Below, piece by piece: positions 7,422-16,655 of a DNA stretch of 64,000 nt (position 1 is its first letter; each line of letters begins with the position of its first letter). Source of the stretch: CAZBJJ01 sp964492245 (GTDB taxonomy: Bacteria; Spirochaetota; Spirochaetia; Treponematales; Breznakiellaceae). Below the pieces are notes generated by a model. It was not told the origin of the DNA and did no database searches. It worked only from the letters and a program-made list of their open reading frames with translations. The translations under genes were made by a program, and so were the position numbers. The DNA is taken from contig CAZBJJ010000002.1 of NCBI GenBank assembly GCA_964492245.1, positions 35,380 to 99,379 of the forward strand, in the 5' to 3' direction.

Positions 7422-7500
7422 AAGGAGCTAATCCAATAAAAGCAGGTGTGCGTGAGAAATGTGGGCTAGTCATGCCGGTTATGGTATGCTATAAGGACCT

Positions 7501-9159
7501 ATGCAGGGATTTGTTATAATTTTTCAACTTGTGGGAAGTTTGGGCTTTTTGCTTTACGGCATGAAGCTATTGAGCGACGGCATTCAAAAAAGTGCGAGTG
7601 ATCAGCTCCATAAATTTTTAAATTATATGACGGGAAATCGCCTGTTGGCAGTGGTCACCGGTATTTGTGTTACCGCTATTATACAGTCTTCAGGCGCCAC
7701 AACCGTCATGGTTGTTTCTTTTGTCAATGCTGGTCTGCTCAGCCTAAAACAGGCCATTGGCGTAATTTTTGGAGCAAATATCGGAACAACCGTTACCGCG
7801 TGGATTGTGTCTCTGGTGGGCTTTAATTTAAAACTTTCGCTTTTGGCGATTCCCCTTTTTGGTATTGGCTATTTTATCACCTTTTTTAAAAAATTAAGAA
7901 AAGAAAATCTAGGCGAGGCCATTATGGGTTTTGGACTCTTGTTTTTGGGCCTTGACCTGTTTTCTAATGCAGTCCCTTTAATCTCGGCAGATCAACTAGT
8001 GTTTTTACGAAAATTCCAGGAAGTTGGCACTCTCGGCCTATTAGGTGCTGCTGCGGTAAGCATGCTTACCACTATGCTCCTGCATTCTTCAAGCGCAATG
8101 ACCGCCATTATATTAACACTGGCCTTTAAAGGACTTTTAAGCTGGGAGTTTTCTGCAGCCATGGTCTTGGGCAGTAATATCGGATCTACCATCGATGCCG
8201 TGTTGGCAGGTCTAGGGGCGAAGACCAACGCACGCCGCGCAGCCCTTGTACACGTTTTTTTTAATGTCACTGGCTGCGTTTTTGCTTTTATATTCTTTTC
8301 GCCTTTTTTGGCCCTTATCGAACTATTGGTGCCTGGCCCAGAAGTTACTACGGCCAATATCACCATGCATATTGTGATGCTTCATACGATTTTCAATTTA
8401 ATCAATACTCTTATCTTTCTGCCCTTTGTCGATGTAATTGCACGTTTTGCCGAATTTGTTATTAAGCCGAAAAGTGATGAGCCGCTGCCCAAATATAAGC
8501 TGGATTTCCCCTCTACTGGGCTTCGAGAAACCGGTGAGTCTTTTATATATCGGGCAGAGCAGGAAGTTTTGAATATGTCGTTGATAGTTCAAGAAATGTT
8601 TTCTTTGTTTTTAAAACAGGTGAATATGCGTATTAAAAATGAGGATTTTGGCGATTCAGTTGAACGTATTACCGGATTCGAGAATTATGCAGACGAAATG
8701 CAGGAGGAGCTATCAGCCTATTTAATTAAAACTTCCCGTCTTCCGCTTTCTGATCGCTCAAAGGACAATGTGCGCCAGATGTTAAAAATTGTGGACAATC
8801 TAGAGAACATAACAGATGATATTTTTAAGGCTTCAATGTTTCTGATGCGCGGTGTTGAAAAAAACATTGACCATTCTGAAGAAGATTTAGAGCTTCTTTA
8901 TCCATATCTGCAGATAGTAGAAAACTTCATTGCTTTTATACACCAGAATTTAAACAAGAAGCTTTCTAAGTCCCAGCTGGAAAAAGCGCTCCGAATGGAA
9001 GACGAAATTGACGAGTACCGCAGCAAACTGCGCGATGTGGCGCAAAAAACCTTGGAGGAGGGGGGAAATGTCCGTGCTGCCCTTCTGCATATCGATATTA
9101 TCCGAACCATAGAAAAAATGGGCGATCATGCTTATCGGATATCTCTGGCATTAGGCTAA
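7501..9159 (+). CDS. Na+/phosphate cotransporter family protein with PhoU-like C-terminus
   Basis: 552 residues. Residues 1 to about 310 hold the NptA/Npt2 inverted repeat. Each half has a QSSS-like motif (IIQSSGATTVMVVSFVNAGLL and LHSSSAMTAIILTLAF) and a GANIGTT/GSNIGST motif. The remaining roughly 230 residues are helical and PhoU-like (two antiparallel bundles). The family imports phosphate with sodium across the inner membrane. The ATG at 7501 has AAGGA four to five bases upstream. The gene follows hsdM by 79 bases but is unrelated in function. No pho regulatory genes are nearby. Confidence 0.93.
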   Translation: MQGFVIIFQLVGSLGFLLYGMKLLSDGIQKSASDQLHKFLNYMTGNRLLAVVTGICVTAIIQSSGATTVMVVSFVNAGLLSLKQAIGVIFGANIGTTVTAWIVSLVGFNLKLSLLAIPLFGIGYFITFFKKLRKENLGEAIMGFGLLFLGLDLFSNAVPLISADQLVFLRKFQEVGTLGLLGAAAVSMLTTMLLHSSSAMTAIILTLAFKGLLSWEFSAAMVLGSNIGSTIDAVLAGLGAKTNARRAALVHVFFNVTGCVFAFIFFSPFLALIELLVPGPEVTTANITMHIVMLHTIFNLINTLIFLPFVDVIARFAEFVIKPKSDEPLPKYKLDFPSTGLRETGESFIYRAEQEVLNMSLIVQEMFSLFLKQVNMRIKNEDFGDSVERITGFENYADEMQEELSAYLIKTSRLPLSDRSKDNVRQMLKIVDNLENITDDIFKASMFLMRGVEKNIDHSEEDLELLYPYLQIVENFIAFIHQNLNKKLSKSQLEKALRMEDEIDEYRSKLRDVAQKTLEEGGNVRAALLHIDIIRTIEKMGDHAYRISLALG

Positions 9160-9221
9160 ATAGACGGCACTAGGCCCACATTATTTACTCGGGCTGGTTT
9201 GTGGATTTAGCCCCAGAAGGC

Positions 9222-9241
9222 AGGTGAAAGCTTCGGTATAC
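9222..9241 (+). repeat. 20-bp repeat family, copy B
   Basis: AGGTGAAAGCTTCGGTATAC, 19/20 identical to copy A. It lies in the 129-bp spacer upstream of the tyrA-like gene and just upstream of its promoter. No inverted partner is visible nearby. Confidence 0.75.
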
Positions 9242-9251
9242 CACCTAGTAC

Positions 9252-9281
9252 TTGCCCCCAAGTATTTAGGAAGGCTATACT
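9252..9281 (+). promoter_or_regulatory. Likely promoter of the tyrA-like gene (leaderless layout)
   Basis: -35 TTGCCC (9252-9257), 18-base spacer, -10 TATACT (9276-9281). The ATG is at 9289, seven bases after the -10, so the mRNA would start at or next to the start codon. The nearest purine run (AGGAAGG) lies upstream of the -10 and cannot act as a ribosome-binding site. Confidence 0.5.
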
Positions 9282-9288
9282 CCTGCGT

Positions 9289-10095
9289 ATGCGCATTGGA
9301 GTGTATGGCATGGGCCGCTTTGGCAGCTTTTGGGCTCAAAGCCTCTCGAAAAAGTTTGAGATATTAGTTGCATCGCGCAACCCAGCATATCAGTTGCCCC
9401 TGGGCTGCCAGCGAGCTAGTTTAGAAGAACTGGGAAGCTGCGATATCGTGTTTTTATGCGTAACCATGCGCGCAACCGAACAGGCAATTAAAATACTCGT
9501 GCCCCATTTAAAAAAGGGCAGCGTTTTAGCCGACACCTGCTCGGTAAAATTGGCCCCCCTGGCCTGGATGCAGAAACATGTGCCCGAAGAATGCGGTATA
9601 CTGGCCTGCCACCCCATGTTCGGACCGGAATCGGCAAAGGCCGGCCTGCAGGGCTTGAACATAATGCTGGACCCCGTGCGCATACCCCAGGCGCTTTACC
9701 AGGAACTCCTAGCCGGCCTTAAAAGCCTGGGGCTTCAAACGGTAGAAATGAGCTGCCAAGAACACGACGAAGGGGCAGCCTGGACCCAGGCCCTAACCCA
9801 CTTTGTCGGGCGCTCGCTCATGCGGCTGGGCATGGAAGACTCGCCAATAGCTACGCGCTGGTACCAGGCCCTGCAGTCGGTGGCCCGCCAATGCGTGCGC
9901 GATACGCCGGCCCTTTTTACCGATATGCAGACCTTAAACCCCTATGCGCAAGATATGCGCAAAAAAGTGATGGCCTCCTTCCAGGAGACCATGCGGGAAT
10001 TGGAACAGGGAAAGGACCCGCCGGAAATCAGTATTCAAGAACCCTGTGCCGATGTTATTGATGTGGGCGATGAACAGGTGAACAAGAGGAGATAG
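9289..10095 (+). CDS. tyrA: Prephenate dehydrogenase family protein
   Basis: 268 residues. The N-terminal Rossmann fold opens with MRIGVYGMGRFGSFWAQSL (GxGxxG) and continues with 'DIVFLCVTMRATEQ', 'LADTCSVKLAPLAWMQ' and 'ILACHPMFGPESA', the HPMFGP motif of TyrA-type dehydrogenases. The helical C-terminal domain has 'EHDEGAAWTQALTHFVGRSL', which matches the family's substrate-binding helix (usually E/D-HD...Q.LTHF). There is no ACT or chorismate-mutase domain. The probable reaction is NAD(P)-dependent oxidative decarboxylation of prephenate (tyrosine synthesis); arogenate is an alternative substrate. It is followed by bactofilin after two bases. Confidence 0.88.
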   Translation: MRIGVYGMGRFGSFWAQSLSKKFEILVASRNPAYQLPLGCQRASLEELGSCDIVFLCVTMRATEQAIKILVPHLKKGSVLADTCSVKLAPLAWMQKHVPEECGILACHPMFGPESAKAGLQGLNIMLDPVRIPQALYQELLAGLKSLGLQTVEMSCQEHDEGAAWTQALTHFVGRSLMRLGMEDSPIATRWYQALQSVARQCVRDTPALFTDMQTLNPYAQDMRKKVMASFQETMRELEQGKDPPEISIQEPCADVIDVGDEQVNKRR

Positions 10096-10097
10096 AA

Positions 10098-10487
10098 ATG
10101 GCAACAAAACCGGAAAAAAAACATGAATATATATTGGCAGACATGGAAGAATACGAGTTCGACACCGTATTGGAAGAGGACATCAATTTTTCCGGGTTTT
10201 TGGCCTTTAAAAAACCCTTTTTAATTAAGGGCAGGGTGAGTGGCGAAATTAAGGCAGAAGGGCCCCTGTTAATTGCCGAGTCGGCACATATCGAGGCAAA
10301 TATAACCTCGCCCCAAATATTGGTGCGCGGCTATGTCAAAGGCCATTTGGCAGCCGAAGAGCGGGTCGACGTTACAGCTAGTGGCACGGTTATAGGAAAC
10401 ATAACCTCGCCGCAGATATATATGGAAAGCGGGTGCACCTTTAACGGCAATTGCACAATGGCAAAACCCACAGGCTCCCGGTATTGA
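10098..10487 (+). CDS. Bactofilin family cytoskeletal protein
   Basis: 129 residues. The middle (about 30-120) is a right-handed beta-helix: repeating short strands with G and hydrophobic residues (FKKPFLIKGRVSGEIKAEGPLLIAESAHIEANITSPQILVRGYVKGHLAAEERVDV). This is characteristic of bactofilins, which polymerise without nucleotide and organise cell shape or wall synthesis at the membrane. The short charged N-terminus fits. AGGAG precedes the start. It sits between the TyrA-like gene and a TPR protein whose start overlaps its stop. Confidence 0.92.
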   Translation: MATKPEKKHEYILADMEEYEFDTVLEEDINFSGFLAFKKPFLIKGRVSGEIKAEGPLLIAESAHIEANITSPQILVRGYVKGHLAAEERVDVTASGTVIGNITSPQIYMESGCTFNGNCTMAKPTGSRY

Positions 10488-11119
10488 AATCGTCAAGGCC
10501 CCTTTTTTTCCAGATTGTTTTTCTCGTCATCTTTTTATTATTTTCGGGGACACAATTATTTTCGGCCTCGAAGGCGATGGAACTCTATAAGGCCAGTCGC
10601 TATCAGGAAGCGGTAGACCAGGCCCTACAGGAAATTGCGCAGGATGGAAAAAACGTGGACAACTATGTAGGCCTGCTATGGAGCCTTTTAGAACTAAAAC
10701 GCTACGATTCGGCGGCCGTATATGCCGCTCGGGCCCGCCTTGTAAACCGGTACGACCCCCGCATTGTGCAGGCCTACGCACAGGCCATGTACCATATCGG
10801 GCGCAACGAAGATGCCTTGCGCCTGTTTCAGGAGTATGTACGGCTGGCCCCCGAGGGCGCCAATATCGATCTAGCCTACTATTATATGGGCGAATTATAT
10901 TTGCGCTTTGGTCAGTTTCGCCATGCCGATATTGCGCTGACCATGGCTATTAGGTACCAGCCAGAAAACAGCATGTGGTGGATACGCCTGGGCTATGCCC
11001 GCGAGCAGGGCCGCGATAGCAATGCGGCAATTAACGCCTACTCTAGGGGCCTAGAACTGAGCCCGCAATCGCAGACGGCCAAGGCAGGTCTTGAGCGCCT
11101 GTTGGGAAATTTAAGGTAA
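10484..11119 (+). CDS. Exported TPR-repeat protein
   Basis: About 211 residues if translation starts at TTG 10484, which overlaps the bactofilin stop as TTGA; a TTG at 10451 is an alternative. The N-terminus (KSSRPLFFQIVFLVIFLLFSGTQLFSAS) is a signal peptide with a likely cut after the alanine or serine. Four to five TPR units follow: AMELYKASRYQEAVDQAL, YVGLLWSLLELKRYDSAAVYAARARL, QAMYHIGRNEDALRLFQEYV, YMGELYLRFGQFRHADIAL, and a last one with AAINAYSRGLELSPQ. It is probably a periplasmic scaffold. The coupling to bactofilin hints at a shared cell-envelope role (inference). Confidence 0.82.
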   Translation: MKSSRPLFFQIVFLVIFLLFSGTQLFSASKAMELYKASRYQEAVDQALQEIAQDGKNVDNYVGLLWSLLELKRYDSAAVYAARARLVNRYDPRIVQAYAQAMYHIGRNEDALRLFQEYVRLAPEGANIDLAYYYMGELYLRFGQFRHADIALTMAIRYQPENSMWWIRLGYAREQGRDSNAAINAYSRGLELSPQSQTAKAGLERLLGNLR

Positions 11120-11124
11120 GATTG

Positions 11125-12570
11125 ATGGGGCACTTGAGCATTGCCGTTCACACCCTGGGCTGCAAATTGAATCAGCTGGAAAGCGAATCGGTCCTAGCTG
11201 CCTTTAAGGAGGCCGGCTGGGACATTAAAAATTGGGGCCAAGAGGCCGATATATATATTTTAAATACTTGCACCGTTACCAGCATGGCGGAGCAAAAAGC
11301 CAGGCGATTAATTCGCAAAACCTTAAAAGAGCGGGCCCATGCGGCCGTTCTGGTTACCGGTTGCTATGCCCAGTTAGATAGCAAGGCCATTGCAGCTATT
11401 GGCCTAGAGGGCTTTGCCAATCGGCTGGTGGTGCTCTCTGGCGATGCAAAGTCGGCGCTGCACAGACTGCCGGCCTTTTTAGAAGAAAATTTATGCACCT
11501 CCATCGATCTGCCGGCCCTCCTGGCTCAGTGGGCTAAATCGCCTACAGAAGATGAACGCTTTAGCTTTGCCCCCTCCATGTTCGAGTACCACAGCCGGGG
11601 CTTTTTAAAAATACAGGATGGCTGCGACAATGTCTGCTCTTTTTGCCGTGTCCGCCTAGCGCGGGGGCCCAGCCAAAGTCTGGGGAGGCAGCAGGTCTTG
11701 GAACGCCTTTTGGCCCTCGAGGCAGCCGGCTACAACGAGGCGGTACTTACCGGCATCAATCTGCATTCCTGGCGCGAAGGCCCATCTCGCCTACCGGAGC
11801 TCTTAGCTTTTTTATTGGAAAATACCGACCATATCGCCCTGCGCATATCTTCCAGCGAAATTGATGGTTTTAACGAGGCCTATGCCAAGGTGCTAAGCTC
11901 GCCCCGCATTCGCCCGCATTTTCATCTTTCGGTACAGTCCGGCAGCGACAACGTTTTAAAGCGAATGCGCCGTCGCTATACCCGTTCGGCCGTCTACCAG
12001 GCGGTTGAGCTTTTACACAGTGTAAAAGAACGGCCCTTTATTGCCTGCGATATTATTACCGGTTTTCCCGGCGAAAGCGAGGACGATTTTAACCAGACAC
12101 TCTCGCTTTGCACCGAGCTCAATTTTGGATGGATACACGCCTTTCCCTTTTCTCCGCGCCCAGGAACCGAGGCCGCCAGCTTAAATATGCCAGTGCCCGA
12201 ACGAATAGCCGCGCAGAGGGTGGCGCAATTGACGACCTTAGCCAGGGAGGGTAAGGCAAGATTTGCCCAATCCGCCTTGGGAAGCTGTTTTGCAGCCATT
12301 GTGGAAGAGGCGCCAAGGAGCCCGCTTCCACAAAGCTCAGTGGCAAGTGGAGAACCGCCGCACAAAAATAGCCGCTATGTCTATGCCCTTAGCGAGCACT
12401 ATCTGCGTTGCAAGGTAGAGGTCCCACAGAATCTGCCATTGCCCAAGCAGCGATCGGCTATCTATTGCCAGGCACAGAGCCTTACAGCCAAGCAGGGCAG
12501 CGGGCTGCACTCCGATTTAGACCTCCTTGCACGCTTGGTAAATAATGAATTATCGGATATCTGCCGATAA
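11125..12570 (+). CDS. mtaB: tRNA methylthiotransferase, MtaB type
   Basis: 481 residues from ATG 11125 (MGHLSIAVHTLGCKLNQLESE). The N-terminal UPF0004 domain has the three cysteines for the second iron-sulfur cluster (TLGCKLNQ, NTCTVTSMAEQKARR, VTGCYAQ). The radical-SAM motif is CDNVCSFC (C-x3-C-x2-C) near residue 170, followed by the family's 'ARG', 'HLSVQSGSDNVLKRMRRRYT' and 'DIITGFPGESEDDF'. A TRAM-like tail ends the protein. MtaB converts t6A37 to ms2t6A37 in ANN-decoding tRNAs. The 'LGCKLNQLE' opening favours MtaB over MiaB ('GCQMN') and RimO. Confidence 0.93.
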   Translation: MGHLSIAVHTLGCKLNQLESESVLAAFKEAGWDIKNWGQEADIYILNTCTVTSMAEQKARRLIRKTLKERAHAAVLVTGCYAQLDSKAIAAIGLEGFANRLVVLSGDAKSALHRLPAFLEENLCTSIDLPALLAQWAKSPTEDERFSFAPSMFEYHSRGFLKIQDGCDNVCSFCRVRLARGPSQSLGRQQVLERLLALEAAGYNEAVLTGINLHSWREGPSRLPELLAFLLENTDHIALRISSSEIDGFNEAYAKVLSSPRIRPHFHLSVQSGSDNVLKRMRRRYTRSAVYQAVELLHSVKERPFIACDIITGFPGESEDDFNQTLSLCTELNFGWIHAFPFSPRPGTEAASLNMPVPERIAAQRVAQLTTLAREGKARFAQSALGSCFAAIVEEAPRSPLPQSSVASGEPPHKNSRYVYALSEHYLRCKVEVPQNLPLPKQRSAIYCQAQSLTAKQGSGLHSDLDLLARLVNNELSDICR

Positions 12571-12672
12571 TATAGAGATTCTAAAAATATTTTGAAGTAT
12601 ACTTAGAAATAAGGAATTGATTTGCCAATTGCCAGCATATAACGGGGTGGCTTTTCCAGAAAGGATGTTGAT

Positions 12673-13371
12673 ATGAAGCGAATTTTACTATTGATAACGA
12701 TTGTTTTGCTTTTTAGCTCTTGCCAGGAGCTCTTTACAACCTCTTTAGGAAGCCCCTTGGCCAGAAATAAAAAAGATCTCTATGCAAAGCTCAGCTTAAA
12801 AGAGATTAACGATATGAGGACAGGGCAGGATCTACCCAAGGATGATGCCCTTGCCGTGCTCCAACGCCTAGAAAATCTGGCAGGCGAAAGCCCTGAGCAG
12901 GCTGTCGATTTGGGTCTGGCAGCCGTAGCCCTTGTAGGCAGCGCACTGGGCTTAGAGGAGCTTTTACCAACGATTTTAGATTCAGATGTCTCCAAAGATG
13001 GTGTAATTAATATTGATGGTCTAGATGAATTGATAAATAAAACAGTAGGCGATATGGACCAGCTATCGACAATTTCCACCGCACTGGTTTCAATTACTCC
13101 AGAACACGGCAGCCAGGCCTGGGATAGCTTTATCGAAGAGGCCGACGAGGTAGACCTCGTCCTGGCCTCCAGCAGTATTTTTTTAGCCACTGCCCAGGCC
13201 AGTGGTTCGGTGACTGATTATGTGAAAGACTTTGATCCGGCCGACGAAGATATGAGCCCGGCGGAATCGCTTGCCGTGCAAATGCTTGTCGACAAATTTG
13301 ACGAAGCGCCCGAAAATATCCTGTCTATTATTTTACGCGACTTTTTACCAGAGGGTTTTGGAGAGACTTAA
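12673..13371 (+). CDS. Hypothetical lipoprotein
   Basis: 232 residues. The signal peptide ends in a lipobox (MKRILLLITIVLLFSSCQ, cysteine at 18). The mature part is acidic, helical and low in aromatic residues, with no family I recognise. It lies one base before the UPF0164 outer-membrane protein gene and is probably co-expressed, so it may be an accessory lipoprotein of that porin-like protein (inference). The ATG has AAGGATG seven to eight bases upstream. Confidence 0.75.
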   Translation: MKRILLLITIVLLFSSCQELFTTSLGSPLARNKKDLYAKLSLKEINDMRTGQDLPKDDALAVLQRLENLAGESPEQAVDLGLAAVALVGSALGLEELLPTILDSDVSKDGVINIDGLDELINKTVGDMDQLSTISTALVSITPEHGSQAWDSFIEEADEVDLVLASSSIFLATAQASGSVTDYVKDFDPADEDMSPAESLAVQMLVDKFDEAPENILSIILRDFLPEGFGET

Positions 13372-13372
13372 T

Positions 13373-14527
13373 ATGAAAATCAATTATAAAATAAAAATAC
13401 GAAACATATTTCTTTTTCTTTTATTTGTCCAAGGAGCCAACCTTGTTTTTTCTAAGGACATTGTACCTTTCACCTATAATTCTGTCCGCTCTAAAGGGAT
13501 GGGGGGCCAGCATTCAGCTTTAACAGACGATTTTTCTGTTCTCTTTACCAATCCAGCTGGCTTTTCCTCGGTGCCAAACACGTTTTCGGCAGCCGAGATC
13601 GATTTTGGCATATATGGACCAGTTTTCGATTTAATAAATGCGGGTATCGAATTTGCAGAAGATCGGGATATAAAGGTTTTGGGCAAATTATTTGGGCCGA
13701 CCGGTTTACACACCGGCCTAGACCTGGTGGGTCCCTTTGCCATTGGCTGGATGGGCGAGGGCCTGGGTTTTGGTTTTTACAATAGGGCCCATGGCGATAT
13801 TTCAATGACCAGTTCTAAGGTCAATGTACAGCTATTTACCGATCTCCTGGCCCTAGGGGGCTATTCCTTTAGATTTCCTATAAAAGAAAAACATTTTTTT
13901 GATGCTGGCTTTGTGTTTAAAGGCTTTTTACGCTACGAAATTCTGGGAGCTAAGGGCCTATTAGACATAAGCCAGGTTTTGGATATCGATTATTTTGATG
14001 ACCTCCCTTTTCATGCTATTGTGGGAATTGGGCTCGACCTGGGCCTGACCTATACCTTTATGAATTCCCTTAAAGTTGCCCTAACCTGTGCCGATGTCTA
14101 CAGCCCAGCTCTGGATTATGAATATGCTTCCTTTAACGCCTTTACCGCAGGGCAGTCAGCAAGCTCGCCCCTGTATTGCAGCCTTGCGCCCAAATTAAAC
14201 CTTGGCCTGGGGTACGAGTTGAAAAGTCACTGGCTGGAAAAATATATAACCAGCCTCTTGTTTATGGCAGACTACAAAGACATTCTCGATTTATTTAGCC
14301 TAGTGCCCCGCCATCCCATTTTAAACGCCTCCTTCGGCATAGAGCTAGTTATTTTGAACGCTCTTTCGCTGCGCGCTGGCATTCAGGACTGCCTATTGTC
14401 CTTGGGCCTGGGAATGGATTTAACCTTTATGCGCCTGGATGTGGCTATGCGAGGCATTGAGAAGGGCATAGACCCTGGGCAGAATCCGCAGATGGCCGTC
14501 GATCTGGCCCTGCTCTTTAGATATTGA
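13373..14527 (+). CDS. UPF0164/PorV-like outer-membrane protein
   Basis: 384 residues from ATG 13373, one base after the lipoprotein stop; the longer in-frame opening lies inside that gene. The N-terminal signal peptide includes FLFLLFVQGANLVFSKD. 'SVRSKGMGGQHSALTDDFSVLFTNPAGFSSVPN' is the hallmark of the Treponema UPF0164 family and of FadL/PorV beta-barrels ('G.GGA..A...D..A...NPAGL'). Alternating strands with aromatic residues continue to the C-terminus, which ends in LALLFRY with a terminal aromatic, as expected for an outer-membrane barrel. Such proteins may take up long-chain fatty acids; the substrate here is not known. Confidence 0.85.
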   Translation: MKINYKIKIRNIFLFLLFVQGANLVFSKDIVPFTYNSVRSKGMGGQHSALTDDFSVLFTNPAGFSSVPNTFSAAEIDFGIYGPVFDLINAGIEFAEDRDIKVLGKLFGPTGLHTGLDLVGPFAIGWMGEGLGFGFYNRAHGDISMTSSKVNVQLFTDLLALGGYSFRFPIKEKHFFDAGFVFKGFLRYEILGAKGLLDISQVLDIDYFDDLPFHAIVGIGLDLGLTYTFMNSLKVALTCADVYSPALDYEYASFNAFTAGQSASSPLYCSLAPKLNLGLGYELKSHWLEKYITSLLFMADYKDILDLFSLVPRHPILNASFGIELVILNALSLRAGIQDCLLSLGLGMDLTFMRLDVAMRGIEKGIDPGQNPQMAVDLALLFRY

Positions 14528-14786
14528 GCCGGTATTTTCCACTTATAGACACTATCTGCAAAAAATGTTAATATTTGCGAAATATTGGACGGTTTTGCAC
14601 TATCATTATTGATACCTCTGCCGCCACATTGTGTTTGTCGTGATTTCATCAGTGTTATATGCTATATAATTTGCACACTGATGCCCCCATATCGGGGTTG
14701 CTCGCAGTTTGCGCATCTTCCATTTGTCGTTTCTGACCGGTAGTACGAAGCGCTAAAGCCGAGGCTCACGCGAAGGAATGACATGT
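14528..14786 (+). promoter_or_regulatory. Long leader region of the DEAD-box helicase gene
   Basis: There is no gene in these 259 bases. AATATTT-GCG-AAATATT (14570-14586) is a small hairpin. TATAAT at 14665-14670 is a perfect -10 box, though I see no good -35 at normal spacing. Transcription from there would give an untranslated leader of about 110 bases with a CCCC-ATATC-GGGG hairpin. Long leaders are common on cold-shock-regulated deaD genes, but regulation here is inference. Confidence 0.45.
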
Positions 14787-16580
14787 ATGGATTCTCCCCT
14801 CTCTTTTGACAGCCTAGGCCTGTCTGCTCCCGTGCTTTCGGCACTTAGTCGCAAGGGTTTTACCGAACCCAGCTCTATTCAGGCCCTGGCCCTGCCCCGC
14901 CTGCTGGCCGACGAAGGCCATTTAATTGCCAAGGCCCGTACCGGTACCGGTAAAACTGCAGCCTTCGGTATTCCCTTAGTCGAAAAACTTAACGCCCCTG
15001 CCGATTCGGTTAAAGCTATCATTTTAACACCAACGCGCGAACTGGCCCTGCAGGTGAGCCAAGAAATTCGCTCGCTCTCTGGGGGGCCCTTTCCGCGCGT
15101 CTGTGCCGTATATGGGGGCGCCTCGATGGGCGTTCAGCTGCGCGAACTTGGGCGCGGGGTCGAAATTGTGGTGGGCACCCCCGGCCGGGTTATGGACCAT
15201 CTGGAGCGCGGCAGTTTAAGGCTGGAACATTTGGACTGGTTCATTTTAGATGAGGCCGACGAAATGCTGGATATGGGCTTTTTGGAAGATGTTGAAACTA
15301 TTTTAGCAAAGGCCAATCCCGACCGGCGAGTTGCCCTGTTTTCTGCCACCATGCCGCCTCCCATTTTGCGCATCGTGCGCCAGTATTTGGGCGAGGTCGA
15401 AATAATCGAAGATAGGGTTACCGCCGAAGAAAAACCGGCTGTCGATCAGTTTTATTTAATGTTGCGAAAAGAGGATCGCCTAGAAGCCCTGCGGCGCATT
15501 GTGGATGCCAGCGAAAACTTCTATGGCCTTATTTTTTGTGCCACAAAGGTGGAGTCGGATGAGCTTTCCCGGCGGCTGGTAGAAAATGGCTATTCGGCAG
15601 AGGCCATCCATGGCGATCTTTCGCAGGAGGCCCGGGAGCGGACATTGCGCCGCTTTAGGGCGCGCCTTACCACGGTCTTAGTGGCCACCGACGTGGCAGC
15701 CCGAGGCATTGATGTGGCAAATTTGAGTCATGTTATCAATTGGGACCTTCCCAACGACCGCGAAAGCTATGTACACCGCATTGGGCGCACTGGCAGGGCG
15801 GGTAAGCGGGGTATGGCTATCAGTTTTGTCCTGCCATCTGCGCGGGGGCGCATAACAACCCTGTCCCGCAGTATGGAAAAAGTACTTGGCAGCCCCATTC
15901 AGGCAATGAAGGTTCCCGCTGTCGATGCGGTTATGGCCCAAATTCGGGAACGCATTTTGCGCGAGAGCCTCGAGGCGGCCCCAGAGTTGGAAGAGGACGG
16001 AAGTGCAAGCTTTGGTGCAGAGGACCAGCGGGCAGTTTTGGCCCAGGAGCTTTTGGAAGAACTTGGGGCACAGCGGGCCTTGGAGGCCCTTATATCCCAC
16101 TCGTATGGGAATCTGCTCGACGCTTCGCGCTATGCTTCTATAGAAGAATTACGGGATCCTGTGCGCGATAGGTTTGGGCGGCTAAAAGAACAGGGTCTAC
16201 AGCGGCCCAGCAGAAACAGGCAGCGCATGGCGGCGGGTTTTTCGGAAAACAGCAGTTTGCAGCGGGTCTATGTAGGTATGGGGCGCCAGCATGGGGCCGG
16301 CCCCCGCGAGGTGGCCACCTTGGTTGGGCGCGCTGCTGGGGTGCCCGGTCGCTTGGTCGATGCAATTGATGTACGCCCCTACTGTGCCTTTGCCACCCTT
16401 CCCAAAGATGCCGCAAAGCGGGCCTTTGCCTTTGCAAGCAACGAGAGCGAGCATCCGGCAATACGGCCCGCCGAACCCCAAGAGGAGCCAGATTCTAAAG
16501 GCAGGGGGGGCCGGAGCAAGGGAACTGCGAAGTTTAAAGGAAATACAGGAAAATCTCGGGAAACAAGGCGAAAACGCTAG
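14787..16580 (+). CDS. deaD: DEAD-box ATP-dependent RNA helicase, DeaD/DbpA-like
   Basis: 597 residues from ATG 14787, which is better spaced from AAGGA than ATG 14778 (it would sit on the ribosome-binding site). Motifs in order: Q motif (FDSLGLSAPVLSAL...PSSIQ), Walker A ARTGTGKT, PTRELALQ, DEAD (FILDEADEMLDMG), SAT, ARGID, HRIGRTGRAG. Around residues 460-540 an RNA-binding DbpA-type domain is visible (QRVYVGMGRQHGAGPREVATLVGRAAGV). The tail is basic and glycine/lysine-rich. The enzyme unwinds RNA duplexes in ribosome assembly and mRNA turnover, often at low temperature. It stands alone, with its own leader. Confidence 0.95.
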   Translation: MDSPLSFDSLGLSAPVLSALSRKGFTEPSSIQALALPRLLADEGHLIAKARTGTGKTAAFGIPLVEKLNAPADSVKAIILTPTRELALQVSQEIRSLSGGPFPRVCAVYGGASMGVQLRELGRGVEIVVGTPGRVMDHLERGSLRLEHLDWFILDEADEMLDMGFLEDVETILAKANPDRRVALFSATMPPPILRIVRQYLGEVEIIEDRVTAEEKPAVDQFYLMLRKEDRLEALRRIVDASENFYGLIFCATKVESDELSRRLVENGYSAEAIHGDLSQEARERTLRRFRARLTTVLVATDVAARGIDVANLSHVINWDLPNDRESYVHRIGRTGRAGKRGMAISFVLPSARGRITTLSRSMEKVLGSPIQAMKVPAVDAVMAQIRERILRESLEAAPELEEDGSASFGAEDQRAVLAQELLEELGAQRALEALISHSYGNLLDASRYASIEELRDPVRDRFGRLKEQGLQRPSRNRQRMAAGFSENSSLQRVYVGMGRQHGAGPREVATLVGRAAGVPGRLVDAIDVRPYCAFATLPKDAAKRAFAFASNESEHPAIRPAEPQEEPDSKGRGGRSKGTAKFKGNTGKSRETRRKR

Positions 16581-16581
16581 A

Positions 16582-16611
16582 TTGCTATATATAAAATATG
16601 TAATATATAAC
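16582..16611 (+). promoter_or_regulatory. Likely promoter of the CoA-disulfide reductase gene
   Basis: -35 TTGCTA (16582-16587), 18-base spacer, -10 TATAAC (16606-16611), then about 45 bases to ATG 16656 with GGAGG before it. The two bases after the deaD stop begin this AT-rich segment. Confidence 0.45.
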
Positions 16612-16655
16612 GATGTTTACAGCTAGCGACATGTTTTGTCCTGTTTGGAGGTTCT

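Noticed and set aside
16138..16481. Long minus-strand frames under the DEAD-box helicase
   Set aside because: Shadows of the real gene in G+C-rich coding DNA, as are similar antisense frames under tex, aspS, radA and htpG.
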